Part shown: piece after piece, positions 6,570 through 13,164 of the stretch
Layout: every line of letters begins with the position of its first letter
Numbering within the stretch: position 1 is the stretch's first letter
Assembly: GCA_035623615.1 (NCBI GenBank)
Contig: DASPTB010000286.1
Coordinates: forward strand, 1-19,071
Reading direction: 5' to 3'
From: DASPTB01 sp035623615
Lineage (GTDB): Bacteria; Actinomycetota; UBA4738
Length of the DNA: 19,071 nucleotides
Position numbers and translations under genes: made by a program
The notes under the pieces: generated by a model
What the model saw: the letters and a program-made list of their open reading frames with translations, nothing else
Told to the model about the DNA's origin: nothing
Databases searched by the model: none

Positions 6570-7418
6570 CTAGCCGACGTCGAACTCCATCCCCTCCCAC
6601 GCGCAGAGCACGAGGCCGTCGCGCTCCGAGCCCCACAGCTCGCGCGCCCGTAGCAACATCTGCTCGAGCTGGGCGTCGCCGTGCAGGGGGTCGTGGTGGA
6701 ACATCAGCAGCCGGTGCACCTTGGCCATCAGCGCGAACGTGACGGTGTCGGCGATGCTGGAATGTCCCCAGCCGACACGGTGCGGGTACTCCTCCTCGGT
6801 GTACTGCGAGTCGTGCATCAGCACGTCCGCGCCGGCTGCGAGCGCGTAGCCCGAGATGGTCTCCGGGGCCCGCGTACTCAGGTCTCCTCCTTTGGCCGGC
6901 TCGTGGTCGGAGATGTAGGTGAGCGTGCCGTCGCCCTCCTGGATCCGGTAGCCGAGCGTCGGGCCCGGGTGCTCGACGAGCGCCGCCGTCACGCTGGCGC
7001 CGCCGAGGTCCCATGGTTCCGTGGGCGCGTCGTGCGCGACGAGATGCGATGGGATGTCCTGCAGATGGACGGGGAAGAGCGGCGGGGAGAAATACATCGT
7101 GATGCGGTCGCGGAGCGAGGTCGAGTCCGACGGCGGCCCCCAGATGTGGATCTCGTAGCGCTCGTCCCAGATCGGGGAGAAGAACCCGAGGCCCTCCAGG
7201 TGGTCGAGGTGCAGGTGTGTGAGCAAGATGTCGATGCGCCCGGGCTCGTGGCCGGCCATCGACAGCCCCAGCCCTCGGATGCCGGTCCCGGCGTCGATGA
7301 CGATGAGCCGCTCGTCGGAGAGCCGGACCTCTACGCACGAGGTGTTTCCCCCGTAGCGGACCGTCTCCGGGCCGGGCGCGGCCAGCGACCCGCGACATCC
7401 CCACACCTTCGCCTTCAC
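6570..7418 (-). CDS. MBL-fold metallo-hydrolase (phosphodiesterase-like)
   Basis: A 282-residue metallo-beta-lactamase-fold protein. It begins with KVWGCRGSLAAPGPETVRYG, the opening of the PhnP/cAMP-phosphodiesterase-like subgroup. The dinuclear metal motif THLHLDH (H68, H70, D72, H73) is intact, with later ligands H150 (VEHPGPTLGY), D171 (YISDHEP) and the C-terminal FHHDP. A VGWGHSSIADTVTFA block resembles the RNase Z/PhnP type. Likely a phosphodiesterase acting on a cyclic or nucleic phosphodiester; the substrate is unknown. The GTG start at 7418 lies 11 nt after the macrodomain gene, lacks a Shine-Dalgarno, and has TAACCT 8 nt upstream (containing the previous stop codon). Being next to an ADP-ribose-type hydrolase suggests, weakly, nucleotide-signal or repair clean-up. 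Confidence 0.85.
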   Translation of the reverse strand: MKAKVWGCRGSLAAPGPETVRYGGNTSCVEVRLSDERLIVIDAGTGIRGLGLSMAGHEPGRIDILLTHLHLDHLEGLGFFSPIWDERYEIHIWGPPSDSTSLRDRITMYFSPPLFPVHLQDIPSHLVAHDAPTEPWDLGGASVTAALVEHPGPTLGYRIQEGDGTLTYISDHEPAKGGDLSTRAPETISGYALAAGADVLMHDSQYTEEEYPHRVGWGHSSIADTVTFALMAKVHRLLMFHHDPLHGDAQLEQMLLRARELWGSERDGLVLCAWEGMEFDVG

Positions 7419-7429
7419 CGGCCGGAAGG

Positions 7430-7945
7430 TTACCCGACTCCGCCGAGTGCTCGCTCGAAGGCGTCGTGGGCGGCGCCGTCGAACAGCACGAACCGCACCT
7501 CCTCGACGTCGGTGGCCGCCCCCCGGACGGCCGCGACCGCGACGGCGGCAGCCTCGTCCAACGGGTAGCCGAAGGCGCCCGTGGAGATCGCGGGGAACGC
7601 GACGACCCTGGCGCCGAGCTCGTCGGCGACGCGCAGGGACTCGGTGTGGCAGGAGGCCAGCTGCGCCGAGCGGTCCTCGCCGGCTCGGTAGACGGGGCCG
7701 ACCGTGTGGATCACCCATCGGGACGGGAGCCGCCCGCTCGTCGTCGCGACGGCCCGTCCCGTGGGCAGTCCGTCCGGGTAGCGCTCGGCCCGCAGACGCC
7801 GGCACTCCTCGAGGATCTGCGGACCGCCGCGTCCGTGGATCGCGCCGTCGACGCCGCCGCCGCCGAGCAGCGTCGAGTTCGCCGCGTTCACGATCGCGTC
7901 GGCATCTTGCTGCGTGATGTCGCCCCTCACCAGTGCGATGCGCAT
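7430..7945 (-). CDS. Macro domain protein, probable O-acetyl-ADP-ribose deacetylase
   Basis: A 171-residue single macrodomain of the MacroD/YmdB type, which hydrolyses O-acetyl-ADP-ribose and removes mono-ADP-ribose from acidic side chains. The binding and catalytic elements are complete: GDITQQDADAIVNAANS (8-24), LLGGGGVDGAIH (26-37) and FPAISTGAFGYP (117-128). Asn23 and Asp33 match the catalytic pair of MacroD1 by spacing. The ATG has GAGGAAA in front of it, so this gene is the most convincing first gene of the macro, MBL, fabI transcription unit. A TATCGT in the spacer (8013-8008, minus strand) could be its -10 box. No ADP-ribosyltransferase partner is visible in the window. Confidence 0.92.
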   Translation of the reverse strand: MRIALVRGDITQQDADAIVNAANSTLLGGGGVDGAIHGRGGPQILEECRRLRAERYPDGLPTGRAVATTSGRLPSRWVIHTVGPVYRAGEDRSAQLASCHTESLRVADELGARVVAFPAISTGAFGYPLDEAAAVAVAAVRGAATDVEEVRFVLFDGAAHDAFERALGGVG

Positions 7946-7966
7946 CGTTTCCTCGTTCGCCTTCCG

Positions 7967-8005
7967 CCAGCGCGTGAGACGCCTTGCCCGGAAGATCCGC
8001 GCTGG
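7967..8005. repeat. Inverted repeat in the spacer before the macrodomain gene
   Basis: CCAGCGCG (7967-7974) and CGCGCTGG (7998-8005) are perfect 8-bp arms around 23 nt. It lies downstream of the 8031-8396 gene and upstream of the macrodomain start, so it could be a weak terminator or a leader structure. There is no T tract. Confidence 0.3.
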
Positions 8006-8030
8006 TGACGATACGGCGGTTCGGAGCGAG

Positions 8031-8396
8031 CTAGTGGCGGGCGTCGACCTCGCCGGCGGCCGCGGCGAACCACGCCATGTGCTTGTTCAGGCGCTCCCCG
8101 GTGGTCGCGCCGATCACGCCGAAGTTCCGCACGATCACCTGGGCCTTGGTCGCCAGGCGTTGGAAACTGTCGTCGATCCGCAGCTGGTTGAGCTCCTCGA
8201 GATCGCCGCGAACGATGAAGAACCCCTCCAGGTCGCCCCCATGCGGCTCGAGGAAGAAAGGCTCGACCGAAGCGACACGGCCCTGCTCCACGAGCCCCGT
8301 CAGGTACTTGAGCGAGTCGGCGAACAGTTCGACGGACTGCCGCTCGCGGCCGCCCGCCGTCGCGCCCCATCGGATGAAGAGTGCCGCGTCGGTCAT
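8031..8396 (-). CDS. Conserved hypothetical protein, possibly ferredoxin-like alpha/beta
   Basis: A 121-residue protein I recognise only as a conserved actinobacterial hypothetical. It opens ALFIRWGATAGGRERQSVELF, a strand followed by a helix, and continues with EPFFLEPHGGDLEGFFIVRG, a strand pair with a charged turn, then LNQLRIDDSFQRLATKA and VIVRNFGVIGATTGE. The alternation of strand, helix, strand, strand, helix, strand suits a dimeric alpha/beta-barrel or YciI-like fold; this is an inference from pattern only. There is no signal peptide, membrane segment or Cys. The ATG has no Shine-Dalgarno; TATCCT stands 6 nt before it. It is divergent from the thioredoxin-like gene, with only 45 nt between starts, so the two may be co-regulated. 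Confidence 0.75.
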   Translation of the reverse strand: MTDAALFIRWGATAGGRERQSVELFADSLKYLTGLVEQGRVASVEPFFLEPHGGDLEGFFIVRGDLEELNQLRIDDSFQRLATKAQVIVRNFGVIGATTGERLNKHMAWFAAAAGEVDARH

Positions 8397-8408
8397 GGCG
8401 AGAGGATA
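8397..8408 (-). promoter_or_regulatory. Candidate leaderless promoter -10 box (TATCCT-N6-ATG)
   Basis: TATCCT at 8408-8403 on the minus strand is followed by CTCGCC and the ATG at 8396. The same hexamer and the same 6-nt spacing precede the phosphomutase start at 17674. No Shine-Dalgarno competes with this reading. Confidence 0.5.
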
Positions 8409-8427
8409 CCCGGAACCGGGGTTCGGC

Positions 8428-8441
8428 TATACGCTGACCCC
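8428..8441 (+). promoter_or_regulatory. Candidate leaderless promoter -10 box for the thioredoxin-like gene
   Basis: TATACGCT precedes the ATG at 8442. Read as TACGCT the spacing is 6 nt; read as TATACG it is 8 nt. Either fits initiation at the start codon. There is no Shine-Dalgarno in the 45-nt spacer. Confidence 0.45.
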
Positions 8442-8894
8442 ATGTCGCCGATCGAGCCAGGAGCGTCCGCTCCTTCCGTTCCCGGCGTGACGTTCGCGGA
8501 CGGCCCTCACCTCCTGGCGTTCTACAAGGTGACGTGCCCCGTCTGCCAGATGGCGGCGCCGAAGATCCAGGCGCTCGCGGACCGGTACCCGGACGCCGTC
8601 GTTCCACTGGGTCAGGATGCGCCCGACCGGCTCGCCGCGTTCGCGGACGAGTACGGCTTGCGACAGCCGGCGACGCCCGAGTTGGCTCCCTACGAGGTGT
8701 CCGACGCGTACGGCGTGGCGAGCGTCCCGACGCTCTTCCTCGTCGGCGAGGAGGGCACCGTCGTGGACACCGTCGAGTCGTGGAGCCGCGACGGCTACAA
8801 CCGGGTCGCGGAGCTCCTCGCCGAGATGACCGGCAGCCGGTACGAGCCGGTCTCCGAGCCGGGCGACGGGCTCCCGCCGTTCCGGCCCGGTTGA
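8442..8894 (+). CDS. Thioredoxin-fold protein with CPVC motif
   Basis: A 150-residue thioredoxin-like protein. The redox pair is in FYKVTCPVCQMAAPKIQAL: Cys32 and Cys35 at the start of a helix, after the strand HLLAFYK. VASVPTLFLV carries the cis-proline and EEGTVVDTVESW the last strand, so the whole fold is present and a thiol-disulfide role is likely. The CPVC dipeptide differs from CGPC of thioredoxin. The protein lacks a signal peptide, so it should act in the cytosol. The C-terminal 20 residues (EPVSEPGDGLPPFRPG) are probably disordered. The ATG at 8442 was chosen because the domain starts soon after and a TACGCT/TATACG box lies at leaderless spacing. Partner and substrate are unknown; the divergent hypothetical gene is the only close neighbour upstream. 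Confidence 0.88.
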   Translation: MSPIEPGASAPSVPGVTFADGPHLLAFYKVTCPVCQMAAPKIQALADRYPDAVVPLGQDAPDRLAAFADEYGLRQPATPELAPYEVSDAYGVASVPTLFLVGEEGTVVDTVESWSRDGYNRVAELLAEMTGSRYEPVSEPGDGLPPFRPG

Positions 8895-8906
8895 AGCTCG
8901 CGCAAC

Positions 8907-8925
8907 GCGCACTAGGTGAGTGCGC
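8907..8925 (+). terminator. Hairpin 12 nt after the thioredoxin-like gene
   Basis: GCGCACT, a 5-nt AGGTG loop, then AGTGCGC: a perfect 7-bp stem placed where a terminator is expected. No T tract follows, so it is a candidate only. Confidence 0.4.
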
Positions 8926-8986
8926 TCGAGGCCGGCAACGGGACGGGAGAACGTCAGGGTCCCCGGCTCGAGATGTCGCCCGGAGT

Positions 8987-9010
8987 GCTTCGCCCCGGGC
9001 TTCGCCCCGG
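8987..9010. repeat. Two tandem 12-bp repeats
   Basis: GCTTCGCCCCGG occurs twice head to tail, with a partial third GCT after it. It sits in the 159-nt spacer between the thioredoxin-like and MoaD-propeller genes, about 30 nt upstream of the latter's -10 box. No function is assigned. Confidence 0.5.
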
Positions 9011-9040
9011 GCTGCGGCGCGCAGAGTCGCACCCGCGGGC

Positions 9041-9053
9041 TACACTCGCACCC
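9041..9053 (+). promoter_or_regulatory. Candidate leaderless promoter -10 box (TACACT-N7-ATG)
   Basis: TACACT at 9041-9046 is followed by 7 nt and the ATG at 9054. There is no Shine-Dalgarno. The same hexamer precedes the FIST gene start at 13165 with 8 nt. It supports 9054 as the start of the MoaD-propeller fusion over upstream in-frame ATGs. Confidence 0.55.
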
Positions 9054-10433
9054 ATGGCCACGTTGCGGCTTCGGTCGCCGCTGCGCGAGCTCGCAGGAGC
9101 AGCCGACCTGAACGTGCCGGGCGACACCGTCGGCGAGGTGCTTCAGGGCCTCGAGGCGGGAAGCCCCAAACTGGTGGGATGGGTCCTCGACGAGCGCGGC
9201 GAGCTCCGCGAGCACGTGGTCGTCTTCGTCAACGGTGAACGGGCGGGGCTGGACGCGCCGGTCGCGGCGAGCGACCGAGTCCACGTCCTTCCCGCCATCT
9301 CGGGGGGTGCCATGCAGACGATGCCGCAGTCGCTGGAGGAGAAGCGAAGCGAGCAGGGCCGGCAGGCCGAGCTGCTCGTGGGAACGCGCAAGGGACTGAT
9401 CGTGCTGCGCGGCACGCGCGGCAACAAGATGGAGGTCGCCGCCCGGCACTTCTCCGGTTCGATCGCCGAGTTCGCGATGCGCGACCGAAGGACCGGCCGC
9501 TACTTCGCCTCGGTCACGCACGGGCAGTTCGGCCCCCGCGTGTACTTCACGGACGACCCGCTCGCCGAGGAGTGGGAGGTCGCCGACGGCCCGGCGTTCC
9601 CCGAGGACGCCGGGGTGGCCGTCGAGCGCATCTGGCTCATCCGCAAGGGAGAGGAGGACGACGTCCTCTGGGCGGGAGTTGCGCCTGCTGCGCTGTTCAA
9701 GAGCGAGGACGGCGGACGGAGCTGGCAGCTGAACCGGGGTCTTTGGGACGACCCCTCCCGCCCTGACTGGCAGCCGGGCGCGGGCGGCCTCGCGTGCCAC
9801 TCGATCTGCACGTGGCCCGGGGACCCGTCCAGGATCGCGATCGGGATCTCCGCGGCGGGCGTGTGGATCTCCGAGGACGGCGGTGAGTCCTGGCGGCGCG
9901 GCAATGTCGGGCTCGTCGCGCGCTATCTCCCGGAGGAGGCCCGCGAAGGCGCCGTCGACCTCTGCGTGCACAACATGCACCGCGCGCCGCTCGAGCCGAC
10001 GACGCTCTACATGCAGTTCCACGGCGGCGTGTACCGCTCGGACGACGCGGGCGAGTCGTGGAACGACATCGGCACGGCCACCGGTCTGCCCTCGGACTTC
10101 GGCTTCCCGATGGTGATCGACCCGCACGATCCCGACGCCGCATTCGTCATTCCGCTCCGCGGCGACTTCGACCGCGTCACGCCGAACGAACACTTGTCCG
10201 TCTACGAGACCCGAGACCGTGGGAAGACGTGGATGGAGCGGTCGCTCGGGCTGCCCGACCCCGCGTACCTGACCATCCTCCGCCAGGCGTTCGCCCACGA
10301 CGGCCGGTCGCCGCTCGGGCTCTACTTCGGCTCGGAGTCGGGCGAGGTGTTCGGGTCCCCGGACGGCGGGGCGACGTGGACGGTGGTCGCCGACCACCTG
10401 CCCCCGGTGACGTCGGTGCGCTGCTCGTCCTGA
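9054..10433 (+). CDS. Fusion: MoaD/ThiS-type beta-grasp domain joined to five-Asp-box (BNR/sialidase-like) propeller
   Basis: One uninterrupted 459-codon frame. Residues 1-85 read as a MoaD/ThiS small sulfur-carrier or ubiquitin-like modifier: ATLRLRSPLRELAG, GDTVGEVLQGLE, HVVVFVNGERAGLD, DRVHVLPAISGG. The domain ends in the diglycine (G84-G85) that such proteins use as a free C-terminus. Here the frame continues through a 21-residue charged linker (86-106) into LLVGTRKGLIVLRG, the usual start of actinobacterial BNR/WD40-like propellers. Asp boxes (S/T-x-D-x-G-x-x-W) lie at 217-224, 273-280, 329-336, 386-393 and 435-442. I recall such genes as adjacent separate partners in other actinobacteria, but could not check. 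An internal ATG at 9312 behind GGGGGG could give a separate propeller product. There is no signal peptide. Neither enzymatic activity nor substrate can be assigned. Confidence 0.88.
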   Translation: MATLRLRSPLRELAGAADLNVPGDTVGEVLQGLEAGSPKLVGWVLDERGELREHVVVFVNGERAGLDAPVAASDRVHVLPAISGGAMQTMPQSLEEKRSEQGRQAELLVGTRKGLIVLRGTRGNKMEVAARHFSGSIAEFAMRDRRTGRYFASVTHGQFGPRVYFTDDPLAEEWEVADGPAFPEDAGVAVERIWLIRKGEEDDVLWAGVAPAALFKSEDGGRSWQLNRGLWDDPSRPDWQPGAGGLACHSICTWPGDPSRIAIGISAAGVWISEDGGESWRRGNVGLVARYLPEEAREGAVDLCVHNMHRAPLEPTTLYMQFHGGVYRSDDAGESWNDIGTATGLPSDFGFPMVIDPHDPDAAFVIPLRGDFDRVTPNEHLSVYETRDRGKTWMERSLGLPDPAYLTILRQAFAHDGRSPLGLYFGSESGEVFGSPDGGATWTVVADHLPPVTSVRCSS

Positions 10434-10445
10434 GGCGGGCGGGCG

Positions 10446-10979
10446 TCACTCGCCGGTGGGCGTGAGTTCCGTGACGTAGCGGAGCTCGCGCATCTCGAAG
10501 TCCTCCAGGGGCTCGGTTTTCGCGTCGCCGTCGGGCCGCCACCCGGACCGCTCGTAGAAGCGACGGGCTCGCTCGTTCGTCTCCAACACCCAGAGCGACG
10601 CGTGGGTGAACCCATGCGCCGCGAGCCACTCGCACGCTCGCCGAAGGAGTGCCGACCCGACGCCGGTTCCGGCGGCGTCCTCCTCCAGGTAGATCGCGTA
10701 GACCTCGCCGGTGCCCGCAGGCGGGTCGGGGTCGCGATTCGCGCCGGCGGCAACGAACCCCACCACGCGGATGCTTCCTTCGTCGTCGTCCTGCGCCACC
10801 CACGTGGCCGTCGCGCCGGGATCGAGGAGCCATGCGCGCCACTGTTCGACTCGGCGCTCGATCGACAAGCCGCTCAGGTAGCGGTCGGGAAGCTGCCCCC
10901 GGTAGCCCCACTGCCAGCCGCGCACATGGATCCCCGCGAGCGCCTCTGCGTCGTCGAGGGTCGCCGGCCGGACGCGCAC
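10446..10979 (-). CDS. GNAT family N-acetyltransferase
   Basis: A 177-residue acetyltransferase of the GNAT superfamily, using acetyl-CoA to modify an amine on an unknown substrate. RVRPATLDDAEALAGIHVRGWQWGYRG is the usual first strand and helix; VYAIYLEEDAAGTGVGSALLRRACEWL contains motif A, where the AAGTGVGSA loop binds the pyrophosphate of CoA; HASLWVLETNERARRFYERSGW is motif B, with the conserved N..A..FYE..GW. The GTG start is 10 nt after the amidase stop codon and has only a weak TGAGG in front, suggesting operon read-through from the amidase gene. Its stop is 12 nt from that of the convergent MoaD-propeller gene. Single-domain GNATs of this kind may act on proteins, antibiotics or polyamines; nothing here decides among them. 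Confidence 0.9.
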   Translation of the reverse strand: MRVRPATLDDAEALAGIHVRGWQWGYRGQLPDRYLSGLSIERRVEQWRAWLLDPGATATWVAQDDDEGSIRVVGFVAAGANRDPDPPAGTGEVYAIYLEEDAAGTGVGSALLRRACEWLAAHGFTHASLWVLETNERARRFYERSGWRPDGDAKTEPLEDFEMRELRYVTELTPTGE

Positions 10980-10989
10980 GGCGGGAGCC

Positions 10990-12012
10990 TCAGCGGCGCT
11001 CGCTCAGGTACGCGCGCGAGGCGTCGCGGAGTCGTCCGTGGATGCTGCCGTACACCTCGGTGCGAGGCAGGTAGCGCTTCGCGATCTTCGACACGAACGT
11101 GTAGTTGGGATCGCAGACGTTGGCGACCGGCGTCTCCGCGACCTGCGTGACGAGCTGGTACGCGTCGAGCGGGTGCATCCCGAACTCCGATCCGAACCAG
11201 TTCACCAGATCGACCTGGGAGATGCGAAACGCGTCCTCGAGCGGCCGCGCGGATCCGGTGCTCATGACGTAGTCGTCGTTCTCCAGGCGCGGCCAGGGGG
11301 TGGCGACTCCCTTGATCACGTCGACGATGACGACGGTGTCCATTGCCGCCTCGACCGCGACGCCGCAGGTCTCGCCCTCGCCCTGGCGGCAGTGCCCGTC
11401 GCCGATCGAGAAGAGCGCGCCCTCGACGTTCACCCCGAGGTAGCAGGTCACGCCCGCGCGCATCTCCGGCGTGTCCATGTTGCCGCCGTGCGAGTCCGGC
11501 ACGAGCGAGGAGCGCGCCTCGAAGGCGGCAGGCGCGACCCCGACGGTCCCGTGCATCGGATCCAGCGGCATCTGCACCGAATGGTCGCCGTGGCGCGCCC
11601 GGAACGTAACCGTGCGGCCCTTGCGGTCGACCTCGTAGATCCAGACGACCTCCGGGAGCGGGTCGTGGAGCATCGCGGTGACGGGCGTCGCGGTGAGCGC
11701 CCCGAACAGCGGCACCGTGGTCGACGCCGCCCAGTCCCGCGACGGCTCGATCGAGACGAAGTGCACTGCGAGCGTGTCGCCCGGTTCGGCTCCCTCGATG
11801 AAGAAGGGGCCCGTCTGCGGGTTGACGAACGGAAACTGGATGACCTTGGAGATGACGTCGTCTGGGCCACGGACGTGGCCGCCGAAGGCGTCCTCGGTCC
11901 ACAGCTCGAGGACGGTGCCCGGCGCCACCGTACGAACGGGGCGCACGCCGCCGAACGTCCACGCGAAGTCCGCGGGCTCGGGCCGGTAGGCGACAACAGC
12001 AGGTTCGGTCAC
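10990..12012 (-). CDS. Acetamidase/formamidase family protein
   Basis: A 340-residue member of the FmdA/AmdA family, which hydrolyses short amides such as formamide and acetamide to ammonia and the acid. Seen in order: FPFVNPQTGPFFIEGAEPGD, HFVSIEP, MPLDPMHGTVGVAP, DSHGGNMDTPEM, YLGVNVEGALFSIGDGHCRQGEGETCGVAVE, then IVDVIKGVATPWPRLE and FGMHPLDAYQLVTQVAE. This is the full family layout and the usual length. The GTG start has an excellent GAGGAGGAG in front. A TATGCT (12050-12045, minus strand) could be its -10 box, which would separate it from the rhomboid gene 90 nt upstream. No amide-uptake genes are nearby. The protein is likely cytosolic and supplies nitrogen; the exact amide is unknown. 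Confidence 0.9.
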   Translation of the reverse strand: MTEPAVVAYRPEPADFAWTFGGVRPVRTVAPGTVLELWTEDAFGGHVRGPDDVISKVIQFPFVNPQTGPFFIEGAEPGDTLAVHFVSIEPSRDWAASTTVPLFGALTATPVTAMLHDPLPEVVWIYEVDRKGRTVTFRARHGDHSVQMPLDPMHGTVGVAPAAFEARSSLVPDSHGGNMDTPEMRAGVTCYLGVNVEGALFSIGDGHCRQGEGETCGVAVEAAMDTVVIVDVIKGVATPWPRLENDDYVMSTGSARPLEDAFRISQVDLVNWFGSEFGMHPLDAYQLVTQVAETPVANVCDPNYTFVSKIAKRYLPRTEVYGSIHGRLRDASRAYLSERR

Positions 12013-12101
12013 GCTCGCTCCTCCTCGACGGGTCGGTGCCGGGGAGCATACACGCAGCCGAAGCGCTTCTGCGCCACTGTGACCTCGGGCGAGTCGGGTG
12101 T

Positions 12102-13139
12102 CTAGAGGCCGAGTGTGTGTCGGATCGCCACCGTTCGTCCGGCCGCGACCACGGTGCCGAAGATCACCAGCACGCACATCCCGACGACGGTCACCGCGGC
12201 GCGCGTCGACCGGGGCCCGAACCCCTCAGCCACGTATCCGGCCGCGATGCCGCCCAGGAGACCTCCGACGTGAGCCCGCCAGTCGATGCCCGGTACGGAG
12301 AAGCTGAAGACCAAGTTGATCCCGATGAGGATGAGGGCGATGCGCATGTTGGAGTACGAGAGTGGGTTGTCGCGTCGGCGGAAGTTGTAGATGAGCCAAG
12401 CGCCCATCAATCCGAAGATCGCCCCGGAGGCGCCAACACCGATCTCGTTGAGTGGTCCGAACGCATACGATGCAACGCCCCCGAGAAAGCCGCTCACCAG
12501 GTAGATGGCGAGGAATCGCCACTCTCCGTACCACTCCTCGACCGGGGGGCCAAGGATGTACAACGCGTACATGTTCAGAGCGATGTGAAGGATGTTCGCG
12601 TGGAGGAACATGACCGTGACGAGGCGCCAATACTGGCCTTGGGCAACGGCCGGCGGAAACAGCGCACCCATGTTCAGCAGGTGCTGGTTGGTCGCCCCGC
12701 CCGCCTGAGCGATCTCGACAAGGAAGATGGCGACGTTGACTCCGATCAGGATGCGCGTGATGCGGCCCGCGCCGTGCAGCGTGATCGAACGGCGCCTCCG
12801 CGGCATCGACGCTCCCGCCTCGTGGAGGCAATCCGGGCACTGATAGCCAACGGCGGCGGGGCGCATGCAGTCGGTACAGATGGGGCGGCCGCAGCGGGTG
12901 CAATGCACACCTGTGATCTGGTCGGTGTGCCGGTAGCACGTCTCAAGCGGGAGCCCGCTCGTCCGCACGCCGTCCCCCGGCGGCGACGAGCCGGGCGTGG
13001 GCGTCGAGCCCGATGCCGGTCCCGATGCCGGTGACGGTCCCGACGCCCGTGACGATCCCGATGCAGGCGTGCGGGGATCGTTCGGCGGGGCGTCCGGCCG
13101 AGGCGGGAGCCCGTCGTCCGGGCCGCCGAACTGTGCCAT
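12102..13139 (-). CDS. Rhomboid family intramembrane serine protease with N-terminal zinc finger
   Basis: A 345-residue rhomboid protease that cleaves transmembrane helices of client proteins. Residues 1-63 are a Pro/Ser/Gly/Ala-rich disordered segment. Residues 68-104 form a B-box-like zinc finger: C68, H71, C80, C83, C88, C91, C101, C104. The membrane part starts near residue 127, with HANILHIALNM (H180, H185, N189), the nucleophile S238 in GVGASGAIFG, and the catalytic H290 in WRAHVGGLLGG. A further hydrophobic stretch (about 314-333) makes a seventh segment. This zinc-finger rhomboid form is widespread in actinobacteria. The ATG at 13139 has no Shine-Dalgarno, but TACGAT lies 7 nt before it, so leaderless translation is likely. 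A longer reading from 13226 would run into the divergent FIST gene and is rejected. Confidence 0.93.
   Translation of the reverse strand: MAQFGGPDDGLPPRPDAPPNDPRTPASGSSRASGPSPASGPASGSTPTPGSSPPGDGVRTSGLPLETCYRHTDQITGVHCTRCGRPICTDCMRPAAVGYQCPDCLHEAGASMPRRRRSITLHGAGRITRILIGVNVAIFLVEIAQAGGATNQHLLNMGALFPPAVAQGQYWRLVTVMFLHANILHIALNMYALYILGPPVEEWYGEWRFLAIYLVSGFLGGVASYAFGPLNEIGVGASGAIFGLMGAWLIYNFRRRDNPLSYSNMRIALILIGINLVFSFSVPGIDWRAHVGGLLGGIAAGYVAEGFGPRSTRAAVTVVGMCVLVIFGTVVAAGRTVAIRHTLGL
13008..13068. repeat. Degenerate 12-bp repeat inside the rhomboid N-terminus
   Basis: Copies of CCCGATGCCGGT-like units follow each other imperfectly. On the coding (minus) strand they encode alternating Ala-Ser-Gly-Pro/Ser residues of the disordered linker. 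Replication slippage could change linker length between strains. Confidence 0.55.
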
Positions 13140-13164
13140 GTCCCCGATCGTACACTCGCCGCAG
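13140..13164. promoter_or_regulatory. Overlapping divergent leaderless promoters (rhomboid and FIST genes)
   Basis: The 25 nt between the two start codons hold ATCGTACACT. Read on the plus strand, TACACT (13151-13156) is 8 nt before the ATG at 13165. Read on the minus strand, TACGAT (13152-13147) is 7 nt before the ATG at 13139. The two -10 boxes share the central TA (13151-13152). Neither gene has a Shine-Dalgarno. Polymerase should not be able to open both at once. Confidence 0.55.

Noticed and set aside
8895..9053. CRISPR-like or mobile-element repeat from the 12-bp tandem copies
   Set aside because: There are only two adjacent copies with no spacers, no terminal inverted repeats and no transposase nearby.
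8427..10397. Minus-strand open frame (656 codons) opposite the thioredoxin-like and MoaD-propeller genes
   Set aside because: It is a shadow of third-position GC bias; it spans two real plus-strand genes and their spacer and has no recognisable motif.
13138..13164. Upstream ATG at 13138 as the FIST gene start
   Set aside because: It would overlap the rhomboid start codon and place the -10 boxes inside the gene; the ATG at 13165 fits the TACACT spacing and the domain edge.
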